34,738 bases of DNA. Source: a virus. Positions within the stretch are counted from its first letter, which is position 1. Each line of letters begins with the position of its first letter. The stretch is taken from IMG/VR virus record IMGVR_UViG_3300046812_000824, positions 1 through 34,738 of that record; one strand, written 5' to 3'. The notes beneath the pieces were generated by a model. The model saw only the letters and a program-made list of their open reading frames with translations. It searched no databases and was not told where the DNA came from. The position numbers and the translations under genes were made by a program. Shown here piece after piece: positions 14,595-23,710 of the stretch.

Positions 14595-16295
14595 ATGCTC
14601 CAAGTAGAACCCATTTCAAATTTCAGCGGTTTTGGAACTGGCAAAGCAACCAGTCCGTATTCGCCATACAAGGAATATTTCTACTCGCAAGGAATGCAGA
14701 AATCGCAGTTCGGAATATCTCCGCGCTGGAACATCTCAAAAGATGTTGATAATTCTGGCCTCGCAAACCTTCAACTTGCAAATTGGTTCAGTCAGGGAAT
14801 GCTCGGAGGAAACAGTTATGTGTATGCCTTCGCCTCAGACGGTCGGCTATATCGAACAGCCCTCGGCGCAGCCTCATGGACCGAGCAGCGTTTTATCTCA
14901 TCGCCTTCTTCCCACGGAAACGGCATGATTTTCGACCAGACCAACCGCTTGCTTTATGCAAACGACCAATGGCTCGGGATGAGCAGCGACGGCAGTTCTT
15001 TTACAGACCTCTGGAAAGATTTCACCCTCAGCACAACAGATTTTCGCCCGATGGACACGTACGAAGATTGGGTCGTAATCGGAAACAAGAATCAGGTAGC
15101 TCTTCTCAATGTCACTGACGACAGTTTCAACGCGAATGCCCTGAACCTACCTTCCGGTTTCAACATCCGCTGCATCAAGTCAGGCGCAAACGGTATTCTC
15201 ATTGGAGCAAATTTCAACAACCGCGGCGTATTACTGCTCTGGCAGCCGAATTATGTTCGTTCTATCGCTCCCTGGATTTGGCGCAATCGCACAATTCAAT
15301 CCATCATTCCAACGGACACCGGCTGGGTAGTAATCACTCAGGGCGAAATCTTTTCAACAAACGGCTATTCAATTCAACCGATTACCGCCGAATTTCCAGA
15401 CAATCTCAAAAACTCATTCAACATAACCAACACCGTATTACCTCAAGGCGCGGACATCGAAGGCAACAGCCTCATATTCTGGGGTTCCAATGCTCAATTC
15501 AATAGACAGAAGCCTGGAATATATATCGTGAATCTTGATTCCGGGTTATATGAATTCGTTCCGGTTTCAAATAATGTCACAGCCGGCGTCACCGGAGGAG
15601 CAGTTTTCTTCGACAACAACAACTCCGTTCATCTTTCCTACACAACCGTAACCCCAAGCGCCAAATTCATCGGCCAACTCATAAACACCAACCCCTCAAG
15701 CGCTGTCCATATTTCCGAACAACTTGGCCAAAGTGGAAATGAAAAAGTTGCAGAAGGCGTTAAGTGGTCGCTCGGAATAAGTTCCCATCAAACTTTGACA
15801 CCCGCCATAACATTCGATATTTCAGTAAAAATTGCGAACGCGCGCAGAAACCTGTTCGGCTGGGGACTTACTAATGCAATGTCTGGTTCCGCAAATCTCT
15901 TACAAGTCGATGGCTCTCTTTCATCTGGAAGCGGAATCAATAAGGCGCAGCTTGGCGATGAGGTCACAATTCTTGAAGGAATCAATGCCGGCCAGGTGCG
16001 GCACATTTCAAATATCGCCAATCAAGGAACAAACACTGAGACATGGACCCTCAATTCCGCACTCCCCAACAACACCGAAGGCTCGATTCACTTCAACGTA
16101 AGCCCTTTCAAACTTGCAGAGAAGTTTTCCCTTTCAAACATCTCCGAACTCAAAGAATTGTTTTTCAACATCCAAAACCGCATCAAAGGCAAAAAGTTTC
16201 TGGTCAAAACTCTCATAGAAAATATGCCAGCAGGCCTAATGCTCGAACTCAAAGACGGCCAGTTCATTTATGACGAATTAACTCTAAAGAAATGA
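14595..16295 (+). CDS. Beta-propeller-like virion protein
   Basis: 566 residues with repeated aromatic/Gly/Asp strand motifs spaced about 45 residues (SYVYAFASDGRLYRT, GMIFDQTNRLLYAND, GWVVITQGEIFSTNG), as in beta-propeller tail-hub proteins. A C-terminal section (GDEVTILEGINAGQVRHISN) resembles the surface module seen in the capsid insertion. In short-tailed phages a propeller protein often forms the tail hub, which fits. It overlaps the next gene by four bases. Confidence 0.65.
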   Translation: MLQVEPISNFSGFGTGKATSPYSPYKEYFYSQGMQKSQFGISPRWNISKDVDNSGLANLQLANWFSQGMLGGNSYVYAFASDGRLYRTALGAASWTEQRFISSPSSHGNGMIFDQTNRLLYANDQWLGMSSDGSSFTDLWKDFTLSTTDFRPMDTYEDWVVIGNKNQVALLNVTDDSFNANALNLPSGFNIRCIKSGANGILIGANFNNRGVLLLWQPNYVRSIAPWIWRNRTIQSIIPTDTGWVVITQGEIFSTNGYSIQPITAEFPDNLKNSFNITNTVLPQGADIEGNSLIFWGSNAQFNRQKPGIYIVNLDSGLYEFVPVSNNVTAGVTGGAVFFDNNNSVHLSYTTVTPSAKFIGQLINTNPSSAVHISEQLGQSGNEKVAEGVKWSLGISSHQTLTPAITFDISVKIANARRNLFGWGLTNAMSGSANLLQVDGSLSSGSGINKAQLGDEVTILEGINAGQVRHISNIANQGTNTETWTLNSALPNNTEGSIHFNVSPFKLAEKFSLSNISELKELFFNIQNRIKGKKFLVKTLIENMPAGLMLELKDGQFIYDELTLKK

Positions 16296-16963
16296 CGGAA
16301 GACCAATTCAACAATGCCGTAAATAACGGACAAGTCAATCAAGTAGAACAACTACCAGCTCTTCCGCTTCCCGCAAACCCAGCCGACTCGGAGTCGGGCG
16401 ACAAACTCAGTGATTTTATTCAAGTTCTTCAGGTTTTGCGCAGTCCAAAAACCGCCCTCTCCGCTCCACCGACATTCGCTCCCAAGTCCTTTGCCGATTC
16501 AATTCAATGGGTAGATGACGGCGTAACCAAAACGCCCTACTTTTACATCAATGGCCAATGGGTAGCACCTGTTCCAAGCAACGCTATGCCTATTTATTGG
16601 CCGACCGGCGACAATCTCATCGGCGGGACCACAACTGCATATATAGGCATAAATGCTATTGGAAGCGACGAAACCGTGGTTCCAACTGTAATGCCTGTCG
16701 CTGGCACAATTACCAAGTTGTTCGCCCAGACTTTTACTGCGCAACCTGCTTCCGGCAATTCCGTTCTCACCGTTAGGAAAAATAATGCTGACCAACCCAT
16801 AACATTGACAATTCCTGCTAATGCTTCCGCTGGACTCTTCTCTGATTTGACACATTCTTTCTCGGTTGCTGCTGGCGACTTGATTGACGTGAGATGGGTC
16901 AATAATGCCACTACAACAGCCTGCAAAATTCATTACGTCGCCTTCGTTTTTATACCCGCCTAA
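16292..16963 (+). CDS. Virion surface protein with C-terminal beta-sandwich
   Basis: ATGA overlap with the previous gene. A Pro/Ala/Asn-rich linker leads to FYINGQWVAPV, then a beta-sandwich-like domain (MPVAGTITKLFAQTFTAQPA, LTVRKNNADQPITLTIPANA, VAAGDLIDVRW). The last domain type is common at the tips of phage fibres and decoration proteins. Host-binding is inferred. Confidence 0.65.
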   Translation: MTEDQFNNAVNNGQVNQVEQLPALPLPANPADSESGDKLSDFIQVLQVLRSPKTALSAPPTFAPKSFADSIQWVDDGVTKTPYFYINGQWVAPVPSNAMPIYWPTGDNLIGGTTTAYIGINAIGSDETVVPTVMPVAGTITKLFAQTFTAQPASGNSVLTVRKNNADQPITLTIPANASAGLFSDLTHSFSVAAGDLIDVRWVNNATTTACKIHYVAFVFIPA

Positions 16964-16975
16964 TCATCAGTATCA

Positions 16976-17701
16976 ATGACATTCCAAGAAGCAAAACAAC
17001 AGCTTGCTCTCAAGCTGGACATAAATTATTCAGACATCGCAAACAACGGCCTTTTCACAGATAGCGATTTGGGTCTGTACATCAATTCTGCGATTCAGGA
17101 TGCTTGGGATTACAAGCCTTGGCCCTTCACTCAGAAAGCAAAGACCACCGCTACACTCAACACCCCTTATTACGATTACCCACAAGACCTCATGCTCGGC
17201 AGCGCGTACCTGGTAAAAGTGACCGGCAACGAGTACAAGAAAATCCAGTACGAAGATTACGTCAAAGTCTTCGAACTCAACTCCGCAGACACTAGCCGAA
17301 TTTGGGCAGAGTGGGAATCATTCATTTTCATAAATCAAAACGCTTACACAGTTGGAGATACCCTCGACATTTACGGCAAAAAAATCGCTCCCCAAATGTC
17401 TAACTCTTCTGACCTTTTGCCCTTCACTCCAATTTCCGATTCCTATGAATACAGCGGCAACAATGCAATCATCACGCTTGCCTATTCAGAAGCCTTGGGA
17501 GGAGAAAAGAAAAACAATCCACAGAAAGCAGCTCTCGAACTGAAAGAAGCTTTCCTAAAACTCGATAATCTCTGGAAACCGTTTGCCGACCAGAAGGCCA
17601 CACAGCAAAGCAAAAACCGCCCGATGTTTGACGCACCTGATTTCTTCCGTACTCGAATGCCTACCAACAATAGCAATAACATTGGCACTTTTAACCCATA
17701 A
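16976..17701 (+). CDS. Head-tail adaptor-like protein
   Basis: 241 residues. The N-terminal helices (TFQEAKQQLALKLDINYSDI, LGLYINSAIQDAWDYKPW) are typical of adaptor proteins that sit below the portal in short-tailed phages, similar in type to P22 gp4. The C-terminus ends in a flexible Asn-rich tail (PTNNSNNIGTFNP). Called from motif pattern and gene order. Confidence 0.65.
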   Translation: MTFQEAKQQLALKLDINYSDIANNGLFTDSDLGLYINSAIQDAWDYKPWPFTQKAKTTATLNTPYYDYPQDLMLGSAYLVKVTGNEYKKIQYEDYVKVFELNSADTSRIWAEWESFIFINQNAYTVGDTLDIYGKKIAPQMSNSSDLLPFTPISDSYEYSGNNAIITLAYSEALGGEKKNNPQKAALELKEAFLKLDNLWKPFADQKATQQSKNRPMFDAPDFFRTRMPTNNSNNIGTFNP

Positions 17702-17705
17702 ATAA

Positions 17706-19958
17706 ATGACTCTTGACGAGCTGCTACAAGGCGGCGCACAACCACTTCAAGGCACAACCCCTTCTCTTCAGGGCGGAGTAAACCCGCAACAACCTGTTAA
17801 CCCTCAGAACCCACAGCCAACTGTTCCGTCTGTTACCGTTCCGAGTCAGTATGTCGCGCCACAACCGACCCCGGCCCCGCAGCCGCAACCCACTCCTCAA
17901 GCCGCGCCGGATACCTCTCTTAATTCAATCTTTCAACCCTACATTGGAAGCAGGCCCTCGCCCTCTAGCCCAGGCGTTTTAGAATATTTCAATAAGCAGA
18001 CTGGCCAGGGATTTTCTACACCACAGGAGCTTTTCAACTTTGCTTCAGGACTTGGAGCCGGCCAGGTCTCTTCGTTCGACCAATTACACGCGAACGTAAA
18101 TCAGCCGCAGCCAGCCCAGGCTCAAACAGTAGGACTCAATTACCCAACATCACCCGTTTCTACCGACCCACTTCAGCGCCTTGCACAGACCGCCGGGACC
18201 GCAGGACTTTCGATTGACGACCTCACCAAGATTGCCCAGGCAAACTCCGCACTAAACCCAGATGAAATTGCTCAAATTCGGCAGAGCCTTGGAATCGACC
18301 AGCTTGCACAGACAGCCTTTGCGCAGCCTACACAAAGCACCGTTGACCTTTTTAATCAGGCTTACTCTCAAGCAGGACTTGGAGATTTAAAAACCAAGAT
18401 TCAAGCTCTTTCAGACCAAATCACTCAAGAGCAGAACAATTACGCCGATGCCGTTGCGTCCGTAAACGAAAATCCATTTCTCACGGAAGCCTCAAGAGTC
18501 GGAAGACAGGCGACCCTTGCAACACAGGCCCAGCAAAAGATTGGAAACATTCAGCAAGAGCAGCAGAATTTAACAGACCTCTATCAGCAGGGCTTGACCG
18601 AGGCAAACGCTTTTGTCACCCGCTACACAAACGATTTCAATACGACCAAACAACTTGCAGCCGCAAAGCTCGATTACTTGAACCAACAGGCCCAGCAGAT
18701 TGCAACAGCAGAACTCGCACAAAAGCAGCAGCAGATTTATCGCTATCTGCCTGATTACTTGCAAGCAAAACAGCAAGCTTCAGAACCATTTGGCAGCGCA
18801 CAGTACGGATATTACAAATACAATCCGGACACAAAAACTTACGAGCAGGTCTCAGGCCCAGCCGCACAGTTCGAGTCAAATCCGATTACCGGCGAACTCT
18901 TCAATAACAAAACCGGCCAGCCAGTCGGCGCAACAGGTTCCGGAAGCGTTTCAGACGCTTTCGGCGCACCGGCCCCAGCCCAGACGACTCTTGCACAGAC
19001 AAATAACAATCCAGGCAACATCCGCAACCCTGCAACTGGACAATTCGCGGTTTACACCACACCGCAAGCAGGTTGGCAAGCACTTGAGAGCGATATTCAA
19101 GCCAAAATCTCAGGAAACAATGCTCATGGCCTTGGACCAAACAGCACACTTCAAGATTTCTTCAATGTCTACGCCCCAACGGGTGACGGTAGCAACAACC
19201 CGGCTTCTTATGCTCAATCAGTTGCTCAACAACTTGGAGTAAGCCCGACAACCAAGCTCGGCGACCTCTCTAATCGTGTACAAGACTTTGCAGTAGCAAT
19301 CGCCACGCATGAGGGATATTTCAACGGCTCAACCGCGACGGGAACACCAAGCGGAAATATCATTGACCAGTCAGCCCAGCAGCTCGTTGACGGAACCGCA
19401 GCGCCTTCTCAATTCTCAAAGCGTGGAGCTCAATATCAGCTCATTCTTGATAAAGCAAATCAGCTTTCACTCGCGCAAACAGGTCATGCTTTCGACGCAC
19501 AACAAGCCGAAGTAAATTTCAGCAATAAAGAAGCCGCCCGACCAATAATCAACCTTGAACAATCCGTCGAAAGTCATCTCGATACCGTTCTTCAGGATTC
19601 CGCAGCATTAAATAGAAGCAACAGCCCTGCGATTAATCAAGCGCAATTCGCCGTTCAACAAAAAACCGGCCCAGGCACGGCTCTGACCAAATACCTCCAA
19701 GCAATTCAGGACGCTAAAGGTGAAATCTCAAAATTGTTAGCAGGCAGCGGCGCACCTACCGACGAGACGCGCAATGAAGCAAACGCCATGCTTAACGAAT
19801 TCTTAGGCCACGGCGATTTGACCGCACAGATTGACCAGATTAAAACACTCGCGAAACAGAAAATCGCCGCGTACACGAATAACAACAACGGCTCACAGCA
19901 ATCCCTCTCTGTTTCATCCTCGCCGGTAAATCTTTCAGACATTAATTTCGCGTTCTAA
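17706..19958 (+). CDS. Internal virion protein with NPGN-type cell-wall-hydrolase-like domain
   Basis: 750 residues. The first 75 are Pro/Gln-rich. Residues about 190-370 are long Gln-rich coiled helices. Residues about 434-545 hold TNNNPGNIRNPATGQFAVYT and AGWQALESDI, which resemble NPGN-type virion-associated muramidase domains. Such proteins are ejected with the DNA and open the peptidoglycan. The hydrolase role is inferred since catalytic residues were not pinpointed. It overlaps the next gene at the stop/start (TAATG). Confidence 0.65.
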   Translation: MTLDELLQGGAQPLQGTTPSLQGGVNPQQPVNPQNPQPTVPSVTVPSQYVAPQPTPAPQPQPTPQAAPDTSLNSIFQPYIGSRPSPSSPGVLEYFNKQTGQGFSTPQELFNFASGLGAGQVSSFDQLHANVNQPQPAQAQTVGLNYPTSPVSTDPLQRLAQTAGTAGLSIDDLTKIAQANSALNPDEIAQIRQSLGIDQLAQTAFAQPTQSTVDLFNQAYSQAGLGDLKTKIQALSDQITQEQNNYADAVASVNENPFLTEASRVGRQATLATQAQQKIGNIQQEQQNLTDLYQQGLTEANAFVTRYTNDFNTTKQLAAAKLDYLNQQAQQIATAELAQKQQQIYRYLPDYLQAKQQASEPFGSAQYGYYKYNPDTKTYEQVSGPAAQFESNPITGELFNNKTGQPVGATGSGSVSDAFGAPAPAQTTLAQTNNNPGNIRNPATGQFAVYTTPQAGWQALESDIQAKISGNNAHGLGPNSTLQDFFNVYAPTGDGSNNPASYAQSVAQQLGVSPTTKLGDLSNRVQDFAVAIATHEGYFNGSTATGTPSGNIIDQSAQQLVDGTAAPSQFSKRGAQYQLILDKANQLSLAQTGHAFDAQQAEVNFSNKEAARPIINLEQSVESHLDTVLQDSAALNRSNSPAINQAQFAVQQKTGPGTALTKYLQAIQDAKGEISKLLAGSGAPTDETRNEANAMLNEFLGHGDLTAQIDQIKTLAKQKIAAYTNNNNGSQQSLSVSSSPVNLSDINFAF

Positions 19959-21703
19959 TGCCACCGCTTCAAGTCGTTTCACAACCGAATAATGTCCCGA
20001 CTCTCGCGCCGACAGTCGCCCCGGCTCCACAACAAGCCCCTCTGCAAGTCCAGAACGCACCAGCGCCACAACAGGCGCAGTTACCTGTACAGACAGCCCC
20101 CTCAGAGCCACAACCTCAGAACTTACCAGTTCAACCGCAACCGGCGACTCAGCAACAGACTGTTTCTGTTCAGCTCCCGCCAATCGTTACTGCAATTCAA
20201 ACTGCTATCAACCGCGGCGCAGACCCTACTTCGATTCTCCAAGCCATTGCGCAACAGAATCCTGATAAACAACCTTCAATTCAAACTGCCCTTAGTCGAG
20301 GAGCCACACCGCAACAGGTTCTCACTGAAATTGTTCAACAGAACAGCGGTATCGCTCAGGATGCAGCGCCAGAACATGTTGGATTCGTCCAAAGCCTCAT
20401 TCAATCAATTGCCCGACCATTCTTACGGCCCGCCGTTGGTCTTTATAACGCAGCAGCAGGAGCCGTAAAAGGACTCGAAGGCGATGTTCAGGGAGGAATC
20501 CAAGCAACTCAGCAGACTCGCGACCTGGGCTATTTCGGTAAAATTAAACCGACCTCACTTCAAAATATCGGAGAAGGAGCGGCTAAGAGCTTTGCAGACA
20601 CAGCAGGGACCGGCGCAGAGATTGCCGCCAACTTCGTTGGAGGTGAAGGAGCAGTTGGAGCCGGAGAAGACCTGATTAAAGGTGCAGCCGGAGCCGCTGT
20701 TAAACAGGGAATTAAGGAAGGAGCAAAGACCGGAGCCTTAGCGGGATTCGGCAGTGGTCTTCAAGACCAAAATGCTTCTATCAAAAGTGTTGTCGAAAAA
20801 ACAGTGGGCGGGGCCGTGGGGGGTGCTGTTACAGGTGGACTCATTACAGGACTCCCAGCTCTCGCGATTGGTACTTCCAAAGCCCTTAAGAACACAATCG
20901 CCCCTTCAGTCGAAGTCGCTCTTACAAAAGCGATAAAGCCGGCAAAAAATAATACAGGCTGGTTTGAGGCAATCAAAAATGTTGTTCCTGACATTCAAGA
21001 AACCGCAGCGAAAGCCAAACTCCCAATTAACAACCTCGAAGACCTCTCAAATGTAATCAAACTCACCAAAGACCGTCTTTGGAAAAGTTACACTGAGATT
21101 CTCGGTCCTCATGCAGACAGCACGATTGACGGTAATCAAATAGCAGACGCTATGCTTAATAGCCTCGATAAACGCACGCAGGTACAAAATCGCGGCCTCG
21201 TTGAAAAACTCATTGATAAAGCCGCCACTTATAGAAAACCCTTATCCCTCTCTGATGCAGAAGACTTTTTGCAGAGTGCTAATAATGAACTTCACAATTT
21301 CTATGCCAAAAATAAAGTAGGGCAAAAAGTCGCGGCTTCTGACCCTGACGTTGCTCCCGTTCTTGCTGAGGCCACTGCCTTGCGCGATTCTCTGTATTCC
21401 AAATTGAACGACCTCACTGGAAAGGACGCTGCCCTCTTAAAGAAAAAATACGGGGATTTGAGCAATATCCAAACTGAAGTCATCGGTAGAAAGAATGTTG
21501 CCGCGCGCCAGAACCCCGACAGCCTTGGAGCGCAACTAAATACTGCCCAGGCAGTCGGAAACATCCTCGAAAGTGTAGCGGATATGAAATTAGGCTCAGC
21601 TGCAAAAGGTGTCGGTCAGTTTGCAGCTTCTAAATATCTCCAACGCAAAAACAGCACAGACGGCCTGATTCAATCGGCATTCTCGCGCCTGGGGAAACAC
21701 TAA
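19958..21703 (+). CDS. Internal virion/ejection protein with glycine-zipper helices
   Basis: 581 residues. N-terminal 70 are Pro/Gln-rich, as in the previous gene, then short repeats with TSILQAIAQQNP and PQQVLTEIVQQN. The centre is Gly/Ala-rich with glycine-zipper helices (VEKTVGGAVGGAVTGGLI), likely membrane-active. The C-terminal part is helical. Together with 17706 it probably forms the set of proteins ejected into the cell envelope. Confidence 0.65.
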   Translation: MPPLQVVSQPNNVPTLAPTVAPAPQQAPLQVQNAPAPQQAQLPVQTAPSEPQPQNLPVQPQPATQQQTVSVQLPPIVTAIQTAINRGADPTSILQAIAQQNPDKQPSIQTALSRGATPQQVLTEIVQQNSGIAQDAAPEHVGFVQSLIQSIARPFLRPAVGLYNAAAGAVKGLEGDVQGGIQATQQTRDLGYFGKIKPTSLQNIGEGAAKSFADTAGTGAEIAANFVGGEGAVGAGEDLIKGAAGAAVKQGIKEGAKTGALAGFGSGLQDQNASIKSVVEKTVGGAVGGAVTGGLITGLPALAIGTSKALKNTIAPSVEVALTKAIKPAKNNTGWFEAIKNVVPDIQETAAKAKLPINNLEDLSNVIKLTKDRLWKSYTEILGPHADSTIDGNQIADAMLNSLDKRTQVQNRGLVEKLIDKAATYRKPLSLSDAEDFLQSANNELHNFYAKNKVGQKVAASDPDVAPVLAEATALRDSLYSKLNDLTGKDAALLKKKYGDLSNIQTEVIGRKNVAARQNPDSLGAQLNTAQAVGNILESVADMKLGSAAKGVGQFAASKYLQRKNSTDGLIQSAFSRLGKH

Positions 21704-21864
21704 GACTTTTTACGGAAGGCGTATTGGATTAGCTCGTCAGTCGTTCTGCGTTTTCGCAAAGCCGCCTGCAAAAGTAGCGTTCCAATTACCCCGACAATGA
21801 TTCCTATCAACATACCCTGAACATTACTCCAATCATTAATTCCGTCAAGACGACGGTTATCCAC
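21700..21864 (-). CDS. Small membrane protein (54 aa), antisense in lysis region
   Basis: GTG start at 21864, directly abutting the ATG of the rightward gene at 21865. The product MDNRRLDGINDWSNVQ leads into a membrane helix (GMLIGIIVGVIGTLLLQAA) and a basic tail (LRKRRTTDELIQYAFRKKS). An ATG at 21813 would give 37 residues with the helix at the very start. The layout is that of a short membrane protein; no SD was seen for either start, so the start is uncertain. The end overlaps the stop of 19958-21703 by four bases. Confidence 0.5.
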   Translation of the reverse strand: MDNRRLDGINDWSNVQGMLIGIIVGVIGTLLLQAALRKRRTTDELIQYAFRKKS

Positions 21865-22020
21865 ATGTCAGACCAAGAAATAAAAGATGAACAAGACATG
21901 AAAGAACTGCTCGAAGCCTACCGCAGCTTTAAGAACCTCGGTAAAGGCGCAGTCTGGCTCTTTTCCTTTGTGCTCGTCATTCTCAGCATCCTTCTCGCCA
22001 TTAAAAAACTAAAGCAATGA
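21865..22020 (+). CDS. Holin-like small membrane protein (51 aa)
   Basis: ATG immediately after the divergent GTG. Charged N-terminal half (MSDQEIKDEQDMKELLEAYR) then one membrane helix (AVWLFSFVLVILSILLAI) and a basic end (KKLKQ). This resembles small single-helix phage holins or spanin-like helpers, and it opens the lysis region. The stop overlaps the next start (ATGA). Function is inferred from design and location. Confidence 0.6.
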   Translation: MSDQEIKDEQDMKELLEAYRSFKNLGKGAVWLFSFVLVILSILLAIKKLKQ

Positions 22021-22949
22021 TAGACACACTTTCAAAAGGCGCACTTCCCGACGAACACGACGAACGGGATTTTCACCTTCAGACACTTGGCGCACTTCCA
22101 CCGGCAGACTTTTCAAAAGGCTCCGGTCTTTCACGCCCACCCCTTAAAGACCAGGACTCCTCAGACTCTTGCGTTTCCCACGCATGGAGTTATTACCACT
22201 GGCAACTAAAGGGAAAAGATTTCTCATGCCGCGATTTATTCGCACGAATCGCACAATCCTACGGCGCTGTAATTCGCGACGGCGGTCTTGCCATTGTCAA
22301 AGCAGGACAGGCTACGACCGCCGAGGTTGCAGACCCAAGACCTGAAACTCCCCAGAATATGCGTGATGTCACAGGCGTCACCGCAGACAAGGAATTCTCA
22401 GACAGAGAATTTGATTCGTTCGTAATGGGAGCGGACATTGACTCTGTTGCCTCTGCAATCCGTGCATACAAAGGTGTTGTCTTCGGTGTGCAGGGAACAA
22501 ATGAAGGCTGGCAAAACCTTACTGTCCCAGAACCGCCAAAACCAGATGACATAAATATCGCTGGCAAAGTCTGGGGTCACGCGCTCTATGCCGTGGACTT
22601 CCACATGCACACGAACATAGACGGCTCTCAAGAGAAATGTATTATCGCCGTTACATCCTGGCCGTCAGCCGGCATTACCGAACACCACATCCGCGCTCGG
22701 TATTTCGCAACAGGAATGACCTTTAATCCTTGGACCTTAATTCCAAAATCATTAACTCAAAACAACATGCAACTCATTCGCGATAACGGCACAATCTTTT
22801 TAGTGTCAACAGACAAGACTTCTAAAATTGGAATTGGTAACGCAGACGTTCTCACAGGCTTTTTCCCGACCGAACCGATTACAGACGGCGACACTTCGCA
22901 CATCACACAGGTAGGAACGCTTGCAGACGGCGTTATCCTGCATAAATAG
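22017..22949 (+). CDS. Papain-like (C1-type) cysteine peptidase protein
   Basis: 310 residues. PPLKDQDSSDSCVSHAW gives Gln46 and Cys52 of a papain-like active site, and WGHALYAVDF gives His188. The usual Asn position reads VTSWPS, with Thr in place of Asn, so activity may be altered. No signal peptide is clear. Its place after a holin-like gene suggests lysis or host-envelope action, but it may instead be a virion protein. The fold call is good; the role is open. Confidence 0.65.
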   Translation: MIDTLSKGALPDEHDERDFHLQTLGALPPADFSKGSGLSRPPLKDQDSSDSCVSHAWSYYHWQLKGKDFSCRDLFARIAQSYGAVIRDGGLAIVKAGQATTAEVADPRPETPQNMRDVTGVTADKEFSDREFDSFVMGADIDSVASAIRAYKGVVFGVQGTNEGWQNLTVPEPPKPDDINIAGKVWGHALYAVDFHMHTNIDGSQEKCIIAVTSWPSAGITEHHIRARYFATGMTFNPWTLIPKSLTQNNMQLIRDNGTIFLVSTDKTSKIGIGNADVLTGFFPTEPITDGDTSHITQVGTLADGVILHK

Positions 22950-23665
22950 CGGCTGGGGATAACTCATTTGCTGAGTGTGGAAGGAATTGCTACCTTTAGT
23001 AGGTAAGGATTTAGGGCTGACGTTGGTTTTTATCGCAAAGCCAGCCCCTTATGGACAAAGAATTGCAATTCAGGTGTTACGTTTCCGCTTCAGAGTGGCC
23101 TCGAGACCAGACTCAAAGAAGGAAGTTGGTGTAACATGAGCTTTTTCCCCGGAATGTGTTTCGCAAAACGAATCACCGGCAAAGCTCTCCTCGTTCGGCT
23201 TCCGAGTTCTGGGAAGCAAATAATCATGACAGCGGACGATTAACACTTAAACACTTTCAATTCTCAGACCGCGACGATTCCTATTAGGTTCTACAAAGTA
23301 TTTATTCTGCGCGTTGCCTCCCAAACGCAATCCCTTGTAGGGACAACTGAAGAAGCTTTACGTCGCCAACCTCTAAGGTCCTGTCAGTTGTCTATCCCGC
23401 TTAGGTACAGGACTGTTTCACTAGGAAGCTAGTAAGCTTTTTCACGGTTCACCTCCAAGTCCCGCAGTTCGGGTCAAGGCCATTATCCCGCAGCTCGCAA
23501 ACAAAAACAAACACATTCTTAAGCACTGGAAAAAGACGAGGAGGGCGTTCGTTCTTTCATTCCTGTCTTCCAGACGGGTAAACGCGCGATATTCCCATCG
23601 TTGCCGCGAGCCTAGCTCTTGGTGATTAAGGTGGACAGGCGTGAGAGAGCGAGCGAACCGTTTCT
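22950..23665 (+). ncRNA. Large structured non-coding RNA candidate
   Basis: About 716 bases without a convincing gene, packed with perfect helices. Examples: GAGCTTT/AAAGCTC (23138-23144, 23181-23187) enclosing CCGG/CCGG and TTCG/CGAA; GCTTCC/GGAAGC (23198-23203, 23212-23217); GACAACTG/CAGTTGTC (23342-23349, 23385-23392) with GTCCTGT (23378-23384) pairing ACAGGAC (23407-23413), an H-type pseudoknot; ACGGTTC/GAACCGT (23444-23450, 23655-23661) with GCTCGC/GCGAGC stacked inside; CTGGA-AGAC-AGG/CCT-GTCT-TCCAG with bulges (23526-23541, 23562-23573). Resembles GOLLD/ROOL-style large phage RNAs in size and context, but no class match can be shown. Ends are uncertain. Confidence 0.6.
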
Positions 23666-23710
23666 AAAAGTGCATTACGAGTAATTGTGAATCATTTCAC
23701 CGGCTGGATT

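Noticed and set aside
23051-23243. Two coupled short frames (27 and 35 codons)
   Set aside because: They sit inside the structured RNA region; GTTAC/GTAAC and GAGCTTT/AAAGCTC helices span them, and no family is known. Recorded in case they are real.
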